This document shows positions 25,390 to 34,679 of a stretch of DNA of 64,000 nt, in pieces. The notes below the pieces were generated by a model. That model searched no databases. It was given only the letters and a program-made list of their open reading frames with translations, and was not told the origin of the DNA. Location: contig LGYU01000014.1 in the NCBI GenBank assembly GCA_001302245.1, positions 209,690 through 273,689 of the forward strand, in the 5' to 3' direction. Within the stretch, counting starts at the first letter, position 1, and every line of letters starts with the position of its first letter. Made by a program: the position numbers and the translations under genes. The stretch comes from Chitinophagaceae bacterium PMP191F (GTDB lineage Bacteria; Bacteroidota; Bacteroidia; Chitinophagales; Chitinophagaceae).

Positions 25390-27082
25390 ATTGAAATTAT
25401 TACTCGACCTGGTAAGCACCTCGTCGCAACAGGAAGTTGCCTGGATGAGTGGTTACCTGTCCGGTTTACTGGCCGGAAGCGCTCCTGTGCAACAACAGGA
25501 AGTTGCGCCGCTGGTTGCCACAGCCAGACCCGCTGTGCAGAAGATCACTATTGCGTATGGTACAGAAACCGGCAATTCCAAAAAGCTGGCTTCGGTATTT
25601 GCAGCCCGCGCCAAAAAAGAGGGTATCAATGCCAAAGTGGTAAGCCTGGATCAGTACAGGTTAACAGACCTTACCAAAGAAGAGTATTTTCTTACCATCA
25701 TCAGTACACAGGGTGAGGGAGAGCCACCGGCCACTGCTAAAAAGTTTTACGATCATATTCACCTGAACGGGTTTAAACTGCCTGCTTTAAAATACAGTGT
25801 ACTGGCATTGGGCGATACCTCGTATCCTTTATTCTGCAAAGCCGGTGAAGATGTGGATGAACAGTTTGCCAAATTGGGCGGACAAAGATTATTGCCCTTG
25901 CAGAAATGTGATACCGATTATGAAACCGATGCCGATAGCTGGTTTGCACAGGTGTTGGCTATGCTTTCTTCTGCCGGAACACCCCCTGCTGTTGCAGTGC
26001 CTGCAGGAATTAAAAAAACGAGTGGTAAAAAGATCTATACAGGAACTATTTTAACCAATGTGAATCTGAACGACAGAGGTTCGGATAAACAGACACATCA
26101 TATAGAAATTGCTGCTGAAGAACTGGATTACCTGCCGGGAGACTCGATCGGTATTGTGCCGGAGAATCCGTCGGTTGCGGTTGATACTGTAATACAGCTT
26201 GCTGGCGTACATGCCGATAAAAAGATCAGCTACCGCAATGAGCAGTATAGTATTAAAGAACTGCTACAGAAAAAGCTGAATATTACTTACCTGCCTGCGC
26301 GGGTGGTGAAACAGTATGCTGTTGTAACAGGACAGGATATACCCGAAACAAAAATTGCGTTGACTGATCTGCTGAGGATCTACCCGGTAAAAGATGCATT
26401 GCAGTTTGAAGAAGTGATTGCTATTCTTGAGCCCATTGCACCGCGTTTATATTCTGTATCCTCTTCACCGGAAGCACACAGCGGCGAAGTGCACATTACC
26501 GTGGCAAGAGATAGTTTCCGCATCAACAATGAAGTGAAACATGGACTGTGCTCCGATTACCTGGTCGGTTTACCTGCAGACCAGCCTTTGAACTTTTATG
26601 TACACAAGAATAGCCAGTTCCGTTTACCAGATGCAGATAAAGATGTCATTATGATCGGGCCGGGTACCGGTATTGCACCGTTCCGTTCCTTTATTGCACA
26701 TCGTGATGCCACAGGAGCCGGGGGACGTAACTGGTTGTTTTTTGGTGACCAGCATTTTACCACCGACTTTCTTTATCAGACTGAAATACAGAACTGGTTA
26801 CAGACAGGAACACTTACACGTATAAATGTGGCCTTTTCCCGCGATCAGTCGTACAAACTGTATGTGCAGCACCGTATACTGGAAAATGCACCGGAACTAT
26901 GGAAATGGATAGAAGGCGGAGCCTTCCTGTATGTATGTGGCGCCAAAGAACCGATGAGTGTGGATGTGGAATACACACTGCTACAGGTAATAGAGCGCTT
27001 TGGGAGTAAAACCACCAGCGAAGCGATACAGTACCTTGACAACCTGAAAGAAGAAGGCAGATATCTGAAAGATGTTTACTAA
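25373..27082 (+). CDS. cysJ: Sulfite reductase flavoprotein subunit
   Basis: A 569-residue diflavin reductase that passes electrons from NADPH to the sulfite reductase hemoprotein. An N-terminal helical segment leads to a flavodoxin domain (TIAYGTETGNSKKLA, STQGEGEPPATAKKFYDH, LALGDTSYPLFC). Then comes the FAD domain (PRLYSVSSSPEAHSGEVHIT) and the NADPH domain (MIGPGTGIAPFRSFIAHRDA, YVCGAKEPMSVDVEYTLLQV), ending in GRYLKDVY as CysJ proteins do. It overlaps the upstream SUMT gene by 17 bases and precedes cysI by 63 bases. Confidence 0.93.
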   Translation: MLAEPKLKLLLDLVSTSSQQEVAWMSGYLSGLLAGSAPVQQQEVAPLVATARPAVQKITIAYGTETGNSKKLASVFAARAKKEGINAKVVSLDQYRLTDLTKEEYFLTIISTQGEGEPPATAKKFYDHIHLNGFKLPALKYSVLALGDTSYPLFCKAGEDVDEQFAKLGGQRLLPLQKCDTDYETDADSWFAQVLAMLSSAGTPPAVAVPAGIKKTSGKKIYTGTILTNVNLNDRGSDKQTHHIEIAAEELDYLPGDSIGIVPENPSVAVDTVIQLAGVHADKKISYRNEQYSIKELLQKKLNITYLPARVVKQYAVVTGQDIPETKIALTDLLRIYPVKDALQFEEVIAILEPIAPRLYSVSSSPEAHSGEVHITVARDSFRINNEVKHGLCSDYLVGLPADQPLNFYVHKNSQFRLPDADKDVIMIGPGTGIAPFRSFIAHRDATGAGGRNWLFFGDQHFTTDFLYQTEIQNWLQTGTLTRINVAFSRDQSYKLYVQHRILENAPELWKWIEGGAFLYVCGAKEPMSVDVEYTLLQVIERFGSKTTSEAIQYLDNLKEEGRYLKDVY

Positions 27083-27145
27083 GAATAAACTGACCGGTAC
27101 CAATAAGGAATTAAAAATTACTGAACACGACCAGAAGTAATCAAT

Positions 27146-28819
27146 ATGAGCGATAACCAGAACTTTTCCCCGGTAGAACGTATCAAAAAAGCCAGCGATG
27201 GTTTGCGGGGAACATTAAAAGAAAGTTTGCACGATGAGGTAACCGGTGCCATCCGCGAAGATGACCAGTCTCTCATTAAGTTTCATGGAATGTACCAGCA
27301 GGACGATCGTGATCGTCGCGAGGAACGCAGTGCCAAAAAACTGGAATGGCTGTACTCGTATATGATCCGTTTACGGTTGCCCGGTGGTGTAATGACGCCT
27401 GAACAATGGGTGGGTTTACATCATATTGCCGGTGACCACTCTACCGGGGTAATAAAAGTAACTACCAGGCAAACCATCCAGTTGCACGGTATTGTAAAAT
27501 CGCACGTGAAACCTACCATACAGGCTTTTAATACCATTCACCTTGATTCAATTGCAGCATGTGGTGATGTGAACAGGAATGTAGTGTGCAGTGCGCATCC
27601 TTTCCGTTCTGCCATTCATGAGCAGGTATTTGCTTATGCGGATAAGATCAGTCAACTGGCATTGCCCAAAACAAAAGCCTATTATGAAATATGGCTGGAT
27701 GAACAGCCGCTGACCGATAAAAAACAAGAAGAAGATCCGCTGTACCAGGATCGTTATCTGCCACGTAAGTTCAAGATCGGTATAGCAATCCCTCCGGATA
27801 ATGATGTGGATGTATTTGCCAATGACGTAGGACTGATTGCTATAATAGAAAATACCAAGCTCAAAGGATTTAATATAGCAGCGGGTGGTGGGTTGAGCAC
27901 TACGCATGGCAATCCAAATACGTACGCCCGGCTGGCTACCGTATTGGGTTTTTGCGACAGCGAAGAAAAAACGCTGAAAGCGGTATATGAGATCATTACC
28001 ATTCAGCGCGATTTTGGTAATCGCAGTGATCGCAAACTGGCACGTTTGAAATATACCATTGACAAAATGGGTGTAGAAGCTTTTAAGCAGGAATTGGAAA
28101 AACGTTGCGGTTTTGCTTTGGAACCTGAACGTCCTTACACCTTTACGCAACGTGCCGATCATTATGGATGGCATCAGAATCACCTGGGTAACTGGTTCTA
28201 TACCGTGTTTGTAGAAAATGGCAGGATACTGGATGATGAAAAAACGACATTGAAAACCGCATTGCTGGAAGTGGCAAAAACAGGTAAGGCAAACTTCCGT
28301 TTCAGTTGTAACCAGAATGTAATACTGGGTGATATCAACCCCGGTGATAAAGAAACTGTAGAGGCTGTACTGAAGCAATATGGTATTATTGAGCATACAG
28401 ATGATGCCGGCGCTGTAAGACGCAGCGCTGTGGCTTGCGTGGCATTCAATACCTGCCCGCTGGCACTGGCAGAAGCGCAACGTTACCTGCCCACCCTGAT
28501 CAGTAAAATGGAACCGGTGCTGGAAAAATATGGGTTGCAGCAGGAAGAGATCGCAGTACGCATGACTGGTTGTCCCAATGGTTGCGGAAGACCTTATGTA
28601 GCAGAGATTGGTTTTGTAGGCACCGCGTACGGACATTACAACCTGCACCTGGGTGGCGACCGTGAAGGAACAAGACTAAATAAAAAATATAAAGAGAACC
28701 TGGATGAATCATCTATACTGATTGAACTGGACAACCTGTTCAGTTTGTACAGCAGTAAAAGACTGGCTGGTGAAACCTTTGGTGATTTTGTCATACGCCA
28801 GCAATTGGTTACTATTTAA
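27146..28819 (+). CDS. cysI: Assimilatory sulfite reductase hemoprotein subunit
   Basis: A 557-residue siroheme and 4Fe-4S enzyme that reduces sulfite to sulfide with six electrons. The cluster ligands are Cys431 and Cys437 (ACVAFNTCP) and Cys476 and Cys480 (MTGCPNGCGRP). Both ferrite-like repeats are present, with substrate-contact motifs such as TTRQTIQLHG and CGDVNRNVVCSA. The length matches NADPH-type CysI. It is nine bases upstream of the siroheme-synthase/transporter fusion, so cofactor and enzyme are made together. Confidence 0.95.
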   Translation: MSDNQNFSPVERIKKASDGLRGTLKESLHDEVTGAIREDDQSLIKFHGMYQQDDRDRREERSAKKLEWLYSYMIRLRLPGGVMTPEQWVGLHHIAGDHSTGVIKVTTRQTIQLHGIVKSHVKPTIQAFNTIHLDSIAACGDVNRNVVCSAHPFRSAIHEQVFAYADKISQLALPKTKAYYEIWLDEQPLTDKKQEEDPLYQDRYLPRKFKIGIAIPPDNDVDVFANDVGLIAIIENTKLKGFNIAAGGGLSTTHGNPNTYARLATVLGFCDSEEKTLKAVYEIITIQRDFGNRSDRKLARLKYTIDKMGVEAFKQELEKRCGFALEPERPYTFTQRADHYGWHQNHLGNWFYTVFVENGRILDDEKTTLKTALLEVAKTGKANFRFSCNQNVILGDINPGDKETVEAVLKQYGIIEHTDDAGAVRRSAVACVAFNTCPLALAEAQRYLPTLISKMEPVLEKYGLQQEEIAVRMTGCPNGCGRPYVAEIGFVGTAYGHYNLHLGGDREGTRLNKKYKENLDESSILIELDNLFSLYSSKRLAGETFGDFVIRQQLVTI

Positions 28820-28828
28820 GCTATCCTG

Positions 28829-30349
28829 ATGTCGTCGGTAAAAACAATAGAATCAACAACCAGTGAAATACTGGTTACAGAGCCTGAAACCAACAGGTTG
28901 TTCCCGGTTTTTCTGAAGCTGGAAACTTTACGGGTGCTGGTGGTAGGTGCAGGTAAGGTTGGGCTGGAAAAACTTACAGGCATATTGCAGAATGCACCTG
29001 CTACTGCCGTCACTGTTGTTGCTGTTACTATTGCTGAAGAAGTGAGGGCATTGGCTGCTGCATATCCGAATATAAAGGTTCATGAACGTGCATTTGAGCT
29101 GCCCGATCTTAATGAGAAAGATCTTATCATTATAGCAGTGAATGAACCTGTAGCCAGCAATGTAATACGTAATGCCGCGAAAAAGAACAGGTTGCTGGTA
29201 AATGTGGCAGATACCCCGGATCAATGTGATTTTTATCTGAGTTCAGTAGTACAGAAAGGCAATCTTAAAATTGCTATTTCCACCAATGGCAAATCGCCTA
29301 CGGCTGCAAAACGGATCAAAGAAGTGCTGAACAATGCATTGCCGGGTGAACTGAATGATGTGATCAACAACCTGCACCAGGTACGGAACAGGCTCAATGG
29401 CAATTTCGCTGCAAAAGTGAAAAAGCTTAATGATCTTACTAAGGTATTGGTGGAAAATGAGAATGCAGAACGTGAGAGGAAATGGAAAAAGATCGCTACC
29501 CGTTCTTTACTGGCCTTCGCATTAATGCTGATAGGACATTTTATATTTTCTTATCTGCCATTGCAGAAAATTGGCGATGGGGTAGTCGATCTGTATCATT
29601 CACTGGATAAAGGCTTTTTTATTGTAATGGCAGGCGGCTTCTTTGCCCAGTTGGTAGATGGAGCGCTGGGAATGGGATATGGGGTAACCAGTACAACCAT
29701 CTTGTTGTCTGCAGGTATTAGTCCTGCTGCTATCAGTGGTAGTATCCATACTGCCGAAATGTTTGCCAGCGGTGCATCCGGTTATAGTCACTACAAGTTT
29801 GGAAATGTCAATAAGAAATTATTCAAAGCATTGCTGATACCTGGTATCATCGGTGCAGTGATCGGTGCTGTATTATTGACAAAGCTGGGGGAAACGCATG
29901 TAAAATATATCCGCCCGGTAATGGCGGTGTATACCATGGTACTGGGGGTGAAGATCCTGTACAATGCGTTCAGGAAACCTAAACAACAAAAAAAGTTTAA
30001 ACATTATGGCTGGCTGGCCGGTGCCGGTGGTTTCCTGGATTCATTTGGTGGCGGAGGCTGGGGCCCGATTGTAACCACTACGCTTATCACCAAAGGGCGC
30101 AGTCCGCGTTTTGTGATCGGATCAGTGAGTTTGTCTGAATTTTTTGTAACCCTGGCCAGTGCCTTTACCTTCTTCACGTTATTGGGTGTTACACACTGGC
30201 AGGTGATCCTGGCACTGATCATTGGCGGATTGCTGGCAGCGCCATTGGCAGCTAAACTGGCGGGTAAACTGCCCCGTAAAACGGCCTTTATTTTACTGGG
30301 TATACTGGTTGTATTCTGGAGCCTGAGGATCCTGGTGAAGATCTTATAA
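28829..30349 (+). CDS. Fusion: precorrin-2 dehydrogenase/ferrochelatase-like domain plus TSUP (TauE/SafE) transporter
   Basis: A 506-residue two-part protein. Residues 20 to about 210 match the N-terminal half of CysG: the NAD-binding motif VLVVGAGKVGLEKL, then IIAVNEPVASN, VNVADTPDQCDFYLSSVVQKGNL and the STNGKSPTAAKRI loop. This part should oxidise precorrin-2 and insert iron to make siroheme. From about residue 225 follows a membrane domain with roughly eight helices of the TSUP family (FFAQLVDGALGMGYGVTSTT, GFLDSFGGGGWGPIVTT), which move sulfite, sulfate or organosulfur anions. Thus the siroheme and transport steps are in one polypeptide. Export of excess sulfite or uptake of sulfate are both possible. 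A short terminator follows. Confidence 0.88.
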   Translation: MSSVKTIESTTSEILVTEPETNRLFPVFLKLETLRVLVVGAGKVGLEKLTGILQNAPATAVTVVAVTIAEEVRALAAAYPNIKVHERAFELPDLNEKDLIIIAVNEPVASNVIRNAAKKNRLLVNVADTPDQCDFYLSSVVQKGNLKIAISTNGKSPTAAKRIKEVLNNALPGELNDVINNLHQVRNRLNGNFAAKVKKLNDLTKVLVENENAERERKWKKIATRSLLAFALMLIGHFIFSYLPLQKIGDGVVDLYHSLDKGFFIVMAGGFFAQLVDGALGMGYGVTSTTILLSAGISPAAISGSIHTAEMFASGASGYSHYKFGNVNKKLFKALLIPGIIGAVIGAVLLTKLGETHVKYIRPVMAVYTMVLGVKILYNAFRKPKQQKKFKHYGWLAGAGGFLDSFGGGGWGPIVTTTLITKGRSPRFVIGSVSLSEFFVTLASAFTFFTLLGVTHWQVILALIIGGLLAAPLAAKLAGKLPRKTAFILLGILVVFWSLRILVKIL

Positions 30350-30371
30350 CGCAATAACAATATAAAATGCT

Positions 30372-30395
30372 CTCTCTTTAGCGGGAGAGTTTTTT
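30372..30395 (+). terminator. Short terminator after the fusion gene
   Basis: CTCTC (30372-30376) pairs with GAGAG (30385-30389), followed by six T residues (30390-30395). It ends the cys operon before operator D, so the TonB receptor gene is probably its own transcript. Confidence 0.5.
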
Positions 30396-30407
30396 AGAAA
30401 ATAAAAG

Positions 30408-30424
30408 TCTACTAAAACAGTAGA
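30408..30424. promoter_or_regulatory. Sulfur-type operator, site D (TonB receptor)
   Basis: TCTAC-TAAAACA-GTAGA is the best copy: the symmetry extends to AGTCTACT (30406-30413) and AGTAGACT (30419-30426), eight perfect bases per arm. It lies 36 bases before the receptor start codon. Confidence 0.7.
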
Positions 30425-30460
30425 CTAATAAATGGTAATAATTCTTAAAACAACAGCTTT

Positions 30461-33445
30461 ATGGGAAATGTAACAGAATGGTTACTGTTGCAAAAAAACA
30501 GTAACAAAACCTTATCACGCGCACGGCAACTGTACGGGGCAATGCTGCTGCTTTTTATGTTAACCACCAATGCCGGTGCGTATGCGCAGGAAGCAACGTT
30601 GGTGGAAATCTCCGGACAGGTATTGAACCAGGAAAAAAAAGAACCTTTATCTGACGTAAGTGTCCAGGTAAAAGGAGCTGTAACTGGAACTATTACCAAC
30701 AGTACGGGCAACTTTACTTTAAGAACCAGGGTAAAACTACCATTCACACTGGTATTCTCTTCTGTTGGGTTTCAGCAACAGGAGTTTGAAGTAAAAAGTC
30801 TTAATTCAAAATTGCAGATAGAGCTGGTAACACAAACTGTTATTGGCAATGAAGTAGTGGTAACTGCATCACGCGTACAGGAAAGCCTGCTGAAATCGCC
30901 GGTAGCTATTGAAAAACTGGATATCAGGGCTATCCGTCAATCACCGGCGGCCAGTTTTTACGATGCACTGGAAAACTTAAAAGGAGTTCAGCTAACCACT
31001 TCCAGTCTTACCTTTAAAATACCCAATACACGTGGTTTTAATATTCCCAACAATTTCCGGTTTGTACAGTTGAATGACGGGGTAGATGTACAGGCTGCCA
31101 CACTGGGTGTGCCGCTGGGTAACTCCATCGGTCCTTCAGAACTGGATATTGAAAGTGTGGAAGTAACACCGGGTGCAGCTTCCGCCTTATACGGGATGAA
31201 TGCTATCAACGGACTGGCCAACCTGCTTACCAAAAGCCCTTTTAAATACCAGGGACTGAGCGTATACCAGAAAACAGGCGTGAACCATGTAGGTGAATCA
31301 GGTCGTAATGCAACGGTTTTAACAGAAACAGCGGTTCGTTATGCCAAAGCATTCAAAGATAAATTTGCCTTCAAGATCAATTTCAGCTACCTGCGTGGTA
31401 CCGACTGGCAATCGGACAATAAAACCGATCAGAATCCCAACAACCTGAACACGGCCAATCCCAAATATCCCGAACTGAACGGACCGGAAAACAATCCTGC
31501 GTACGATGCATGGAACAAATATGCTGATGATGCTGGCAGTAATGCTGTTTCAGTAAGTGGAGTTAATTACAATGGTAATGCCAATAACACTTTCCTGGTA
31601 AGAAGAACCGGTTATTGGGAAAAAGACCTGGTGAATCCTATCGTAACCAACCTGAAAGCAGACGCTGCGGTACATTACCGGTTCAACAAAAACGCAGAAT
31701 TATCATACACTTACCGCTATGGTCAGATGGATGGCATCTTTCAGCGTGGTAACAAAATACAGCTTGATAACTTACGTGTACAGAATCATAAACTGGAGCT
31801 GAAAGGCGATGACTATCTGGTCAGAACGTATGTTTCTATTGAGAATACCGGCAATTCATACAATCTGAAGCCATTGGCCGATAACCTTGATCTTACACAT
31901 TTATCCAATGCTGCATGGCGCGATAAATTCAAAGCTGCTTTACAGTCTGCCATCAATAATGGTGTAGACCTGGCCTCTGCCATGCGACAGGCGCGTGTGG
32001 TTGCTGATGCCGGCAGGGTAGAGCCCGGTACGCCGGAGTTTGATGCATTGAAAAATACCATTATCAAGATCAATAACTGGGATCATAAAAATTCCAGCCC
32101 TGCAATTCCCGGCGCACCGGCAACAGGTGGTGCATGGTTGCGGCAGTTGAGCCGTACTTATCATACAGATGTACAGTGGGATCTTACCAAATATGTAAAA
32201 TGGCTGAACCTGCTGATCGGCGGTGATCTGCGTATTTACGAAGTGATCCCTGATGGAAACAACTTTGTTGATTTTTCACGTCCGGTAGCTGAGAGGAACC
32301 AACCGGTTTCAGTAAACGGTAAAGTGCCGGACTCACTGAATTTTGGTAAAAATGTATACTATAAAAAATACGGAGGTTTTGTACAGGGTAGCAAAACATT
32401 CCTGGAAGATAAACTGAAAGTCTCTGTGTCATTGCGTGTAGACAATAATCCGGAATTTTCACCCAAGTTCAATCCACGTGTTGCCTTTGTATACACAGTG
32501 GCGCAGAAACACAACATCAGGGCTTCGTTTCAGAACGGATACAGGTTCCCGGCTATTTTTGAGGCCATTTCATTTGTAAATAATGGTAATGTAAGACGCG
32601 TTGGTGGTCTTTCCTATATCAACCAGGGATTGGGTTACCTGGATAACTCATATACCCGCAGTTCAGTAGAAAAATTCAATGCTGCGGTGAATGCTGATGT
32701 ATTGAACGGATCTACAACCAACGATGCTGCTTTAAAGAACAGGGCATTGTTGCAGGTAAGCAATCTGGGTACCACACGTCCGGAGCATATTAATTCATTT
32801 GAGGTGGGGTATAAAAGTGTACTGTTCGAAAACCGTTTGCTGGTGGATTTTGATGCTTACTTCAACCAGTATGATGGTTTCCTGGGACAGGTGGAAGTAT
32901 ATGTACCGGAAGCGGATTCTGTAAAAGTGAATACAGACAGGGCCGTAGTAGACATGCTGGATGCCAACAGGGTAAAACAGAACCGCTATCGTGTATATAC
33001 CAATGCCAAGAATAAATATACCAACTATGGCGCGGCATTGGGATTGACCTACAATTTCTATAAAACATATACTGTATCCGGAAATGTGAACTACAATGCC
33101 ATTACCGATAACAAACAGGCAGATATTTTTGTAACAGGTTTCAATACACCTAAATGGTTTACCAGTTTTTCTTTTGGCAACCGTGAAGTAGTAAAGAATA
33201 CCGGTTTCAGTATCGTATGGAGATGGCAGGATGCTTTACTGTGGGAAAGCCCGCTGGCCAATGGAAATATTTCTGCCTATAGCACTATAGATGCACAGGT
33301 TACTTATCGCCTGCCGAAACTGAAATCAAATATCAAGATCGGTGGCACCAACCTGTTCAATCATCGTTATATACAATATGCCGGTGGCCCTACTATCGGT
33401 GCATTGTATTATGCAGCAGTAACTGTGGATGGCCTATTGAAGTAA
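30461..33445 (+). CDS. TonB-dependent receptor of the sulfur regulon
   Basis: A 994-residue outer-membrane receptor with a long-headed signal peptide (ending near NAGAYAQEA), a carboxypeptidase-regulatory-like domain (ISGQVLNQEKKEPLSDVSVQVKG), a plug domain (VVVTASRVQESLLKSPVAIEKL, SALYGMNAINGLANL) and a beta-barrel ending in VTVDGLLK. It lacks the SusC signature and has no SusD partner, so it is of the general TonB type. Its position after the sulfate operon and the perfect operator D before it suggest uptake of a sulfur source such as a sulfonate or sulfate ester (inference). The substrate cannot be told from sequence. Confidence 0.9.
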   Translation: MGNVTEWLLLQKNSNKTLSRARQLYGAMLLLFMLTTNAGAYAQEATLVEISGQVLNQEKKEPLSDVSVQVKGAVTGTITNSTGNFTLRTRVKLPFTLVFSSVGFQQQEFEVKSLNSKLQIELVTQTVIGNEVVVTASRVQESLLKSPVAIEKLDIRAIRQSPAASFYDALENLKGVQLTTSSLTFKIPNTRGFNIPNNFRFVQLNDGVDVQAATLGVPLGNSIGPSELDIESVEVTPGAASALYGMNAINGLANLLTKSPFKYQGLSVYQKTGVNHVGESGRNATVLTETAVRYAKAFKDKFAFKINFSYLRGTDWQSDNKTDQNPNNLNTANPKYPELNGPENNPAYDAWNKYADDAGSNAVSVSGVNYNGNANNTFLVRRTGYWEKDLVNPIVTNLKADAAVHYRFNKNAELSYTYRYGQMDGIFQRGNKIQLDNLRVQNHKLELKGDDYLVRTYVSIENTGNSYNLKPLADNLDLTHLSNAAWRDKFKAALQSAINNGVDLASAMRQARVVADAGRVEPGTPEFDALKNTIIKINNWDHKNSSPAIPGAPATGGAWLRQLSRTYHTDVQWDLTKYVKWLNLLIGGDLRIYEVIPDGNNFVDFSRPVAERNQPVSVNGKVPDSLNFGKNVYYKKYGGFVQGSKTFLEDKLKVSVSLRVDNNPEFSPKFNPRVAFVYTVAQKHNIRASFQNGYRFPAIFEAISFVNNGNVRRVGGLSYINQGLGYLDNSYTRSSVEKFNAAVNADVLNGSTTNDAALKNRALLQVSNLGTTRPEHINSFEVGYKSVLFENRLLVDFDAYFNQYDGFLGQVEVYVPEADSVKVNTDRAVVDMLDANRVKQNRYRVYTNAKNKYTNYGAALGLTYNFYKTYTVSGNVNYNAITDNKQADIFVTGFNTPKWFTSFSFGNREVVKNTGFSIVWRWQDALLWESPLANGNISAYSTIDAQVTYRLPKLKSNIKIGGTNLFNHRYIQYAGGPTIGALYYAAVTVDGLLK

Positions 33446-33466
33446 TAATTTCATTCCTGATAATGC

Positions 33467-33499
33467 AAGAGGCAACACAGGTTATGTGTTGCCTCTTTT
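33467..33499 (+). terminator. Terminator after the TonB receptor
   Basis: AAGAGGCAACACA (33467-33479) pairs perfectly over 13 bases with TGTGTTGCCTCTT (33485-33497), loop GGTTA, followed by T residues. It is a strong intrinsic terminator. Confidence 0.85.
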
Positions 33500-33597
33500 A
33501 TAAATGATAATTGCAGTAAACAATAAAACTTAACTGCCCTGGCGGTGAGTCACAAGCCGGAAAAATTTATAACTCCGACAAACTGAATGGAGTTGTC

Positions 33598-34653
33598 TTA
33601 ATCACGCAGCCATTTACGCAGGTGTTCAGAAATCTCCTTCGCTTCAACCAGGAAGCCATCATGACCGTAGGCAGAATCAATTTCCACCAACGTAGCATTG
33701 GGCATCTGTTGCTGCAAATGGCGCTGTTCTTCCACAGGACATAAAATATCACTGCTGATGCCGATGATGAGTGTTTTCTGATGAATGCTTTGCAGTACGG
33801 TATCTGCGCTGCCACCACGGCCGCGCCCCAGGTGGTGTGTATCCATGGCTTTGGTAAGCAGCCAGTAGCTGTAAGCGTTGAAACGTTTTACCAGCTTATC
33901 GCCCTGGTAGTTGATATAGGAAGCGGCTTTATAGTGGTCGAGTTTTTCAGCATCGTGGTCGGTTTGTTTTGCTACCATAATGCCATAATTGCGATAGGTG
34001 AGAATGCCGATACCACGGGCAGCTTTCAGCCCTTTTTGTCCGGCATTTTCAGAAGGCTCATTCCAGGTGCTGTCGGCTTCAATGGCCAGCCTCTGTGTGG
34101 CATGGATAGCAATGCCCCAGGCACTTTCGGTAGGAGAGGTAGCCAGCAGGAACAGGCGTTGGATAACATCTTTTTCCATTACACTCCATTCCATAGCCTG
34201 GTAACCACCCATGCTGCCACCCATCAGCAGGTAAATACTATCAATGCCCAGGTGTTGGCGCAGTAAGATGTGCGCTTTCACCATATCGCGTATAGAAATC
34301 TGCGGAAAGCTATGATAATAAGGTTCTTGAGTGTCAATATTAATACTCAGCGGCCCGGTAGTGCCATAACAGGAACCGATAATATTGGCACAAACAATAA
34401 AATATTCACCGGGGTTGATAATATCATGTTTGCCAACCAGGCCTGCCCACCAGTCAGTTACATCGGCATTGGCGGTAAGGGCATGGCAAACCCATACTAC
34501 ATTGCTTTTAGCGGCATTAAGTTGCCCGTATGTATGGTAGGCAACCGTCAATCCGGGCAGTTGCTGCCCGTTTTCCAGGGTGAAAGGTTGATTGTAATTA
34601 AAATACTCCATGTGCCCTACAGATAATTCAGGGTGCAAAGTAAATGCCTGCAT
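33598..34653 (-). CDS. metX: Homoserine O-acetyltransferase
   Basis: A 351-residue alpha/beta hydrolase-fold enzyme that acetylates homoserine with acetyl-CoA, the first committed step of methionine synthesis. The nucleophile is Ser147 in LLMGGSMGGYQ, and the catalytic histidine is His331 in YGHDGFLVE; an aspartate in GISSDIL completes the triad. The family motif CHALTANADVTDWWAGLVG is intact. It is divergent from the OsmC gene with only 26 bases between the starts. There is no room for a riboswitch in that gap. Its product is the likely substrate of the sulfhydrylase at 35304. Confidence 0.93.
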   Translation of the reverse strand: MQAFTLHPELSVGHMEYFNYNQPFTLENGQQLPGLTVAYHTYGQLNAAKSNVVWVCHALTANADVTDWWAGLVGKHDIINPGEYFIVCANIIGSCYGTTGPLSINIDTQEPYYHSFPQISIRDMVKAHILLRQHLGIDSIYLLMGGSMGGYQAMEWSVMEKDVIQRLFLLATSPTESAWGIAIHATQRLAIEADSTWNEPSENAGQKGLKAARGIGILTYRNYGIMVAKQTDHDAEKLDHYKAASYINYQGDKLVKRFNAYSYWLLTKAMDTHHLGRGRGGSADTVLQSIHQKTLIIGISSDILCPVEEQRHLQQQMPNATLVEIDSAYGHDGFLVEAKEISEHLRKWLRD

Positions 34654-34657
34654 GAAT

Positions 34658-34665
34658 TACATTTG
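34658..34665 (+). promoter_or_regulatory. -7 box before the OsmC gene
   Basis: TACATTTG fits TAnnTTTG exactly and ends 14 bases before the start codon, giving a very short leader. It lies within the 26-base divergent gap with metX. Confidence 0.45.
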
Positions 34666-34679
34666 CAAAAATCTTTACC

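Noticed and set aside
27548..28648. 366-codon open frame antisense to cysI
   Set aside because: It lies wholly inside cysI, which has all cluster ligands. The translation is rich in Cys, Phe, Tyr and Ile with no domain, as expected for a shadow frame.
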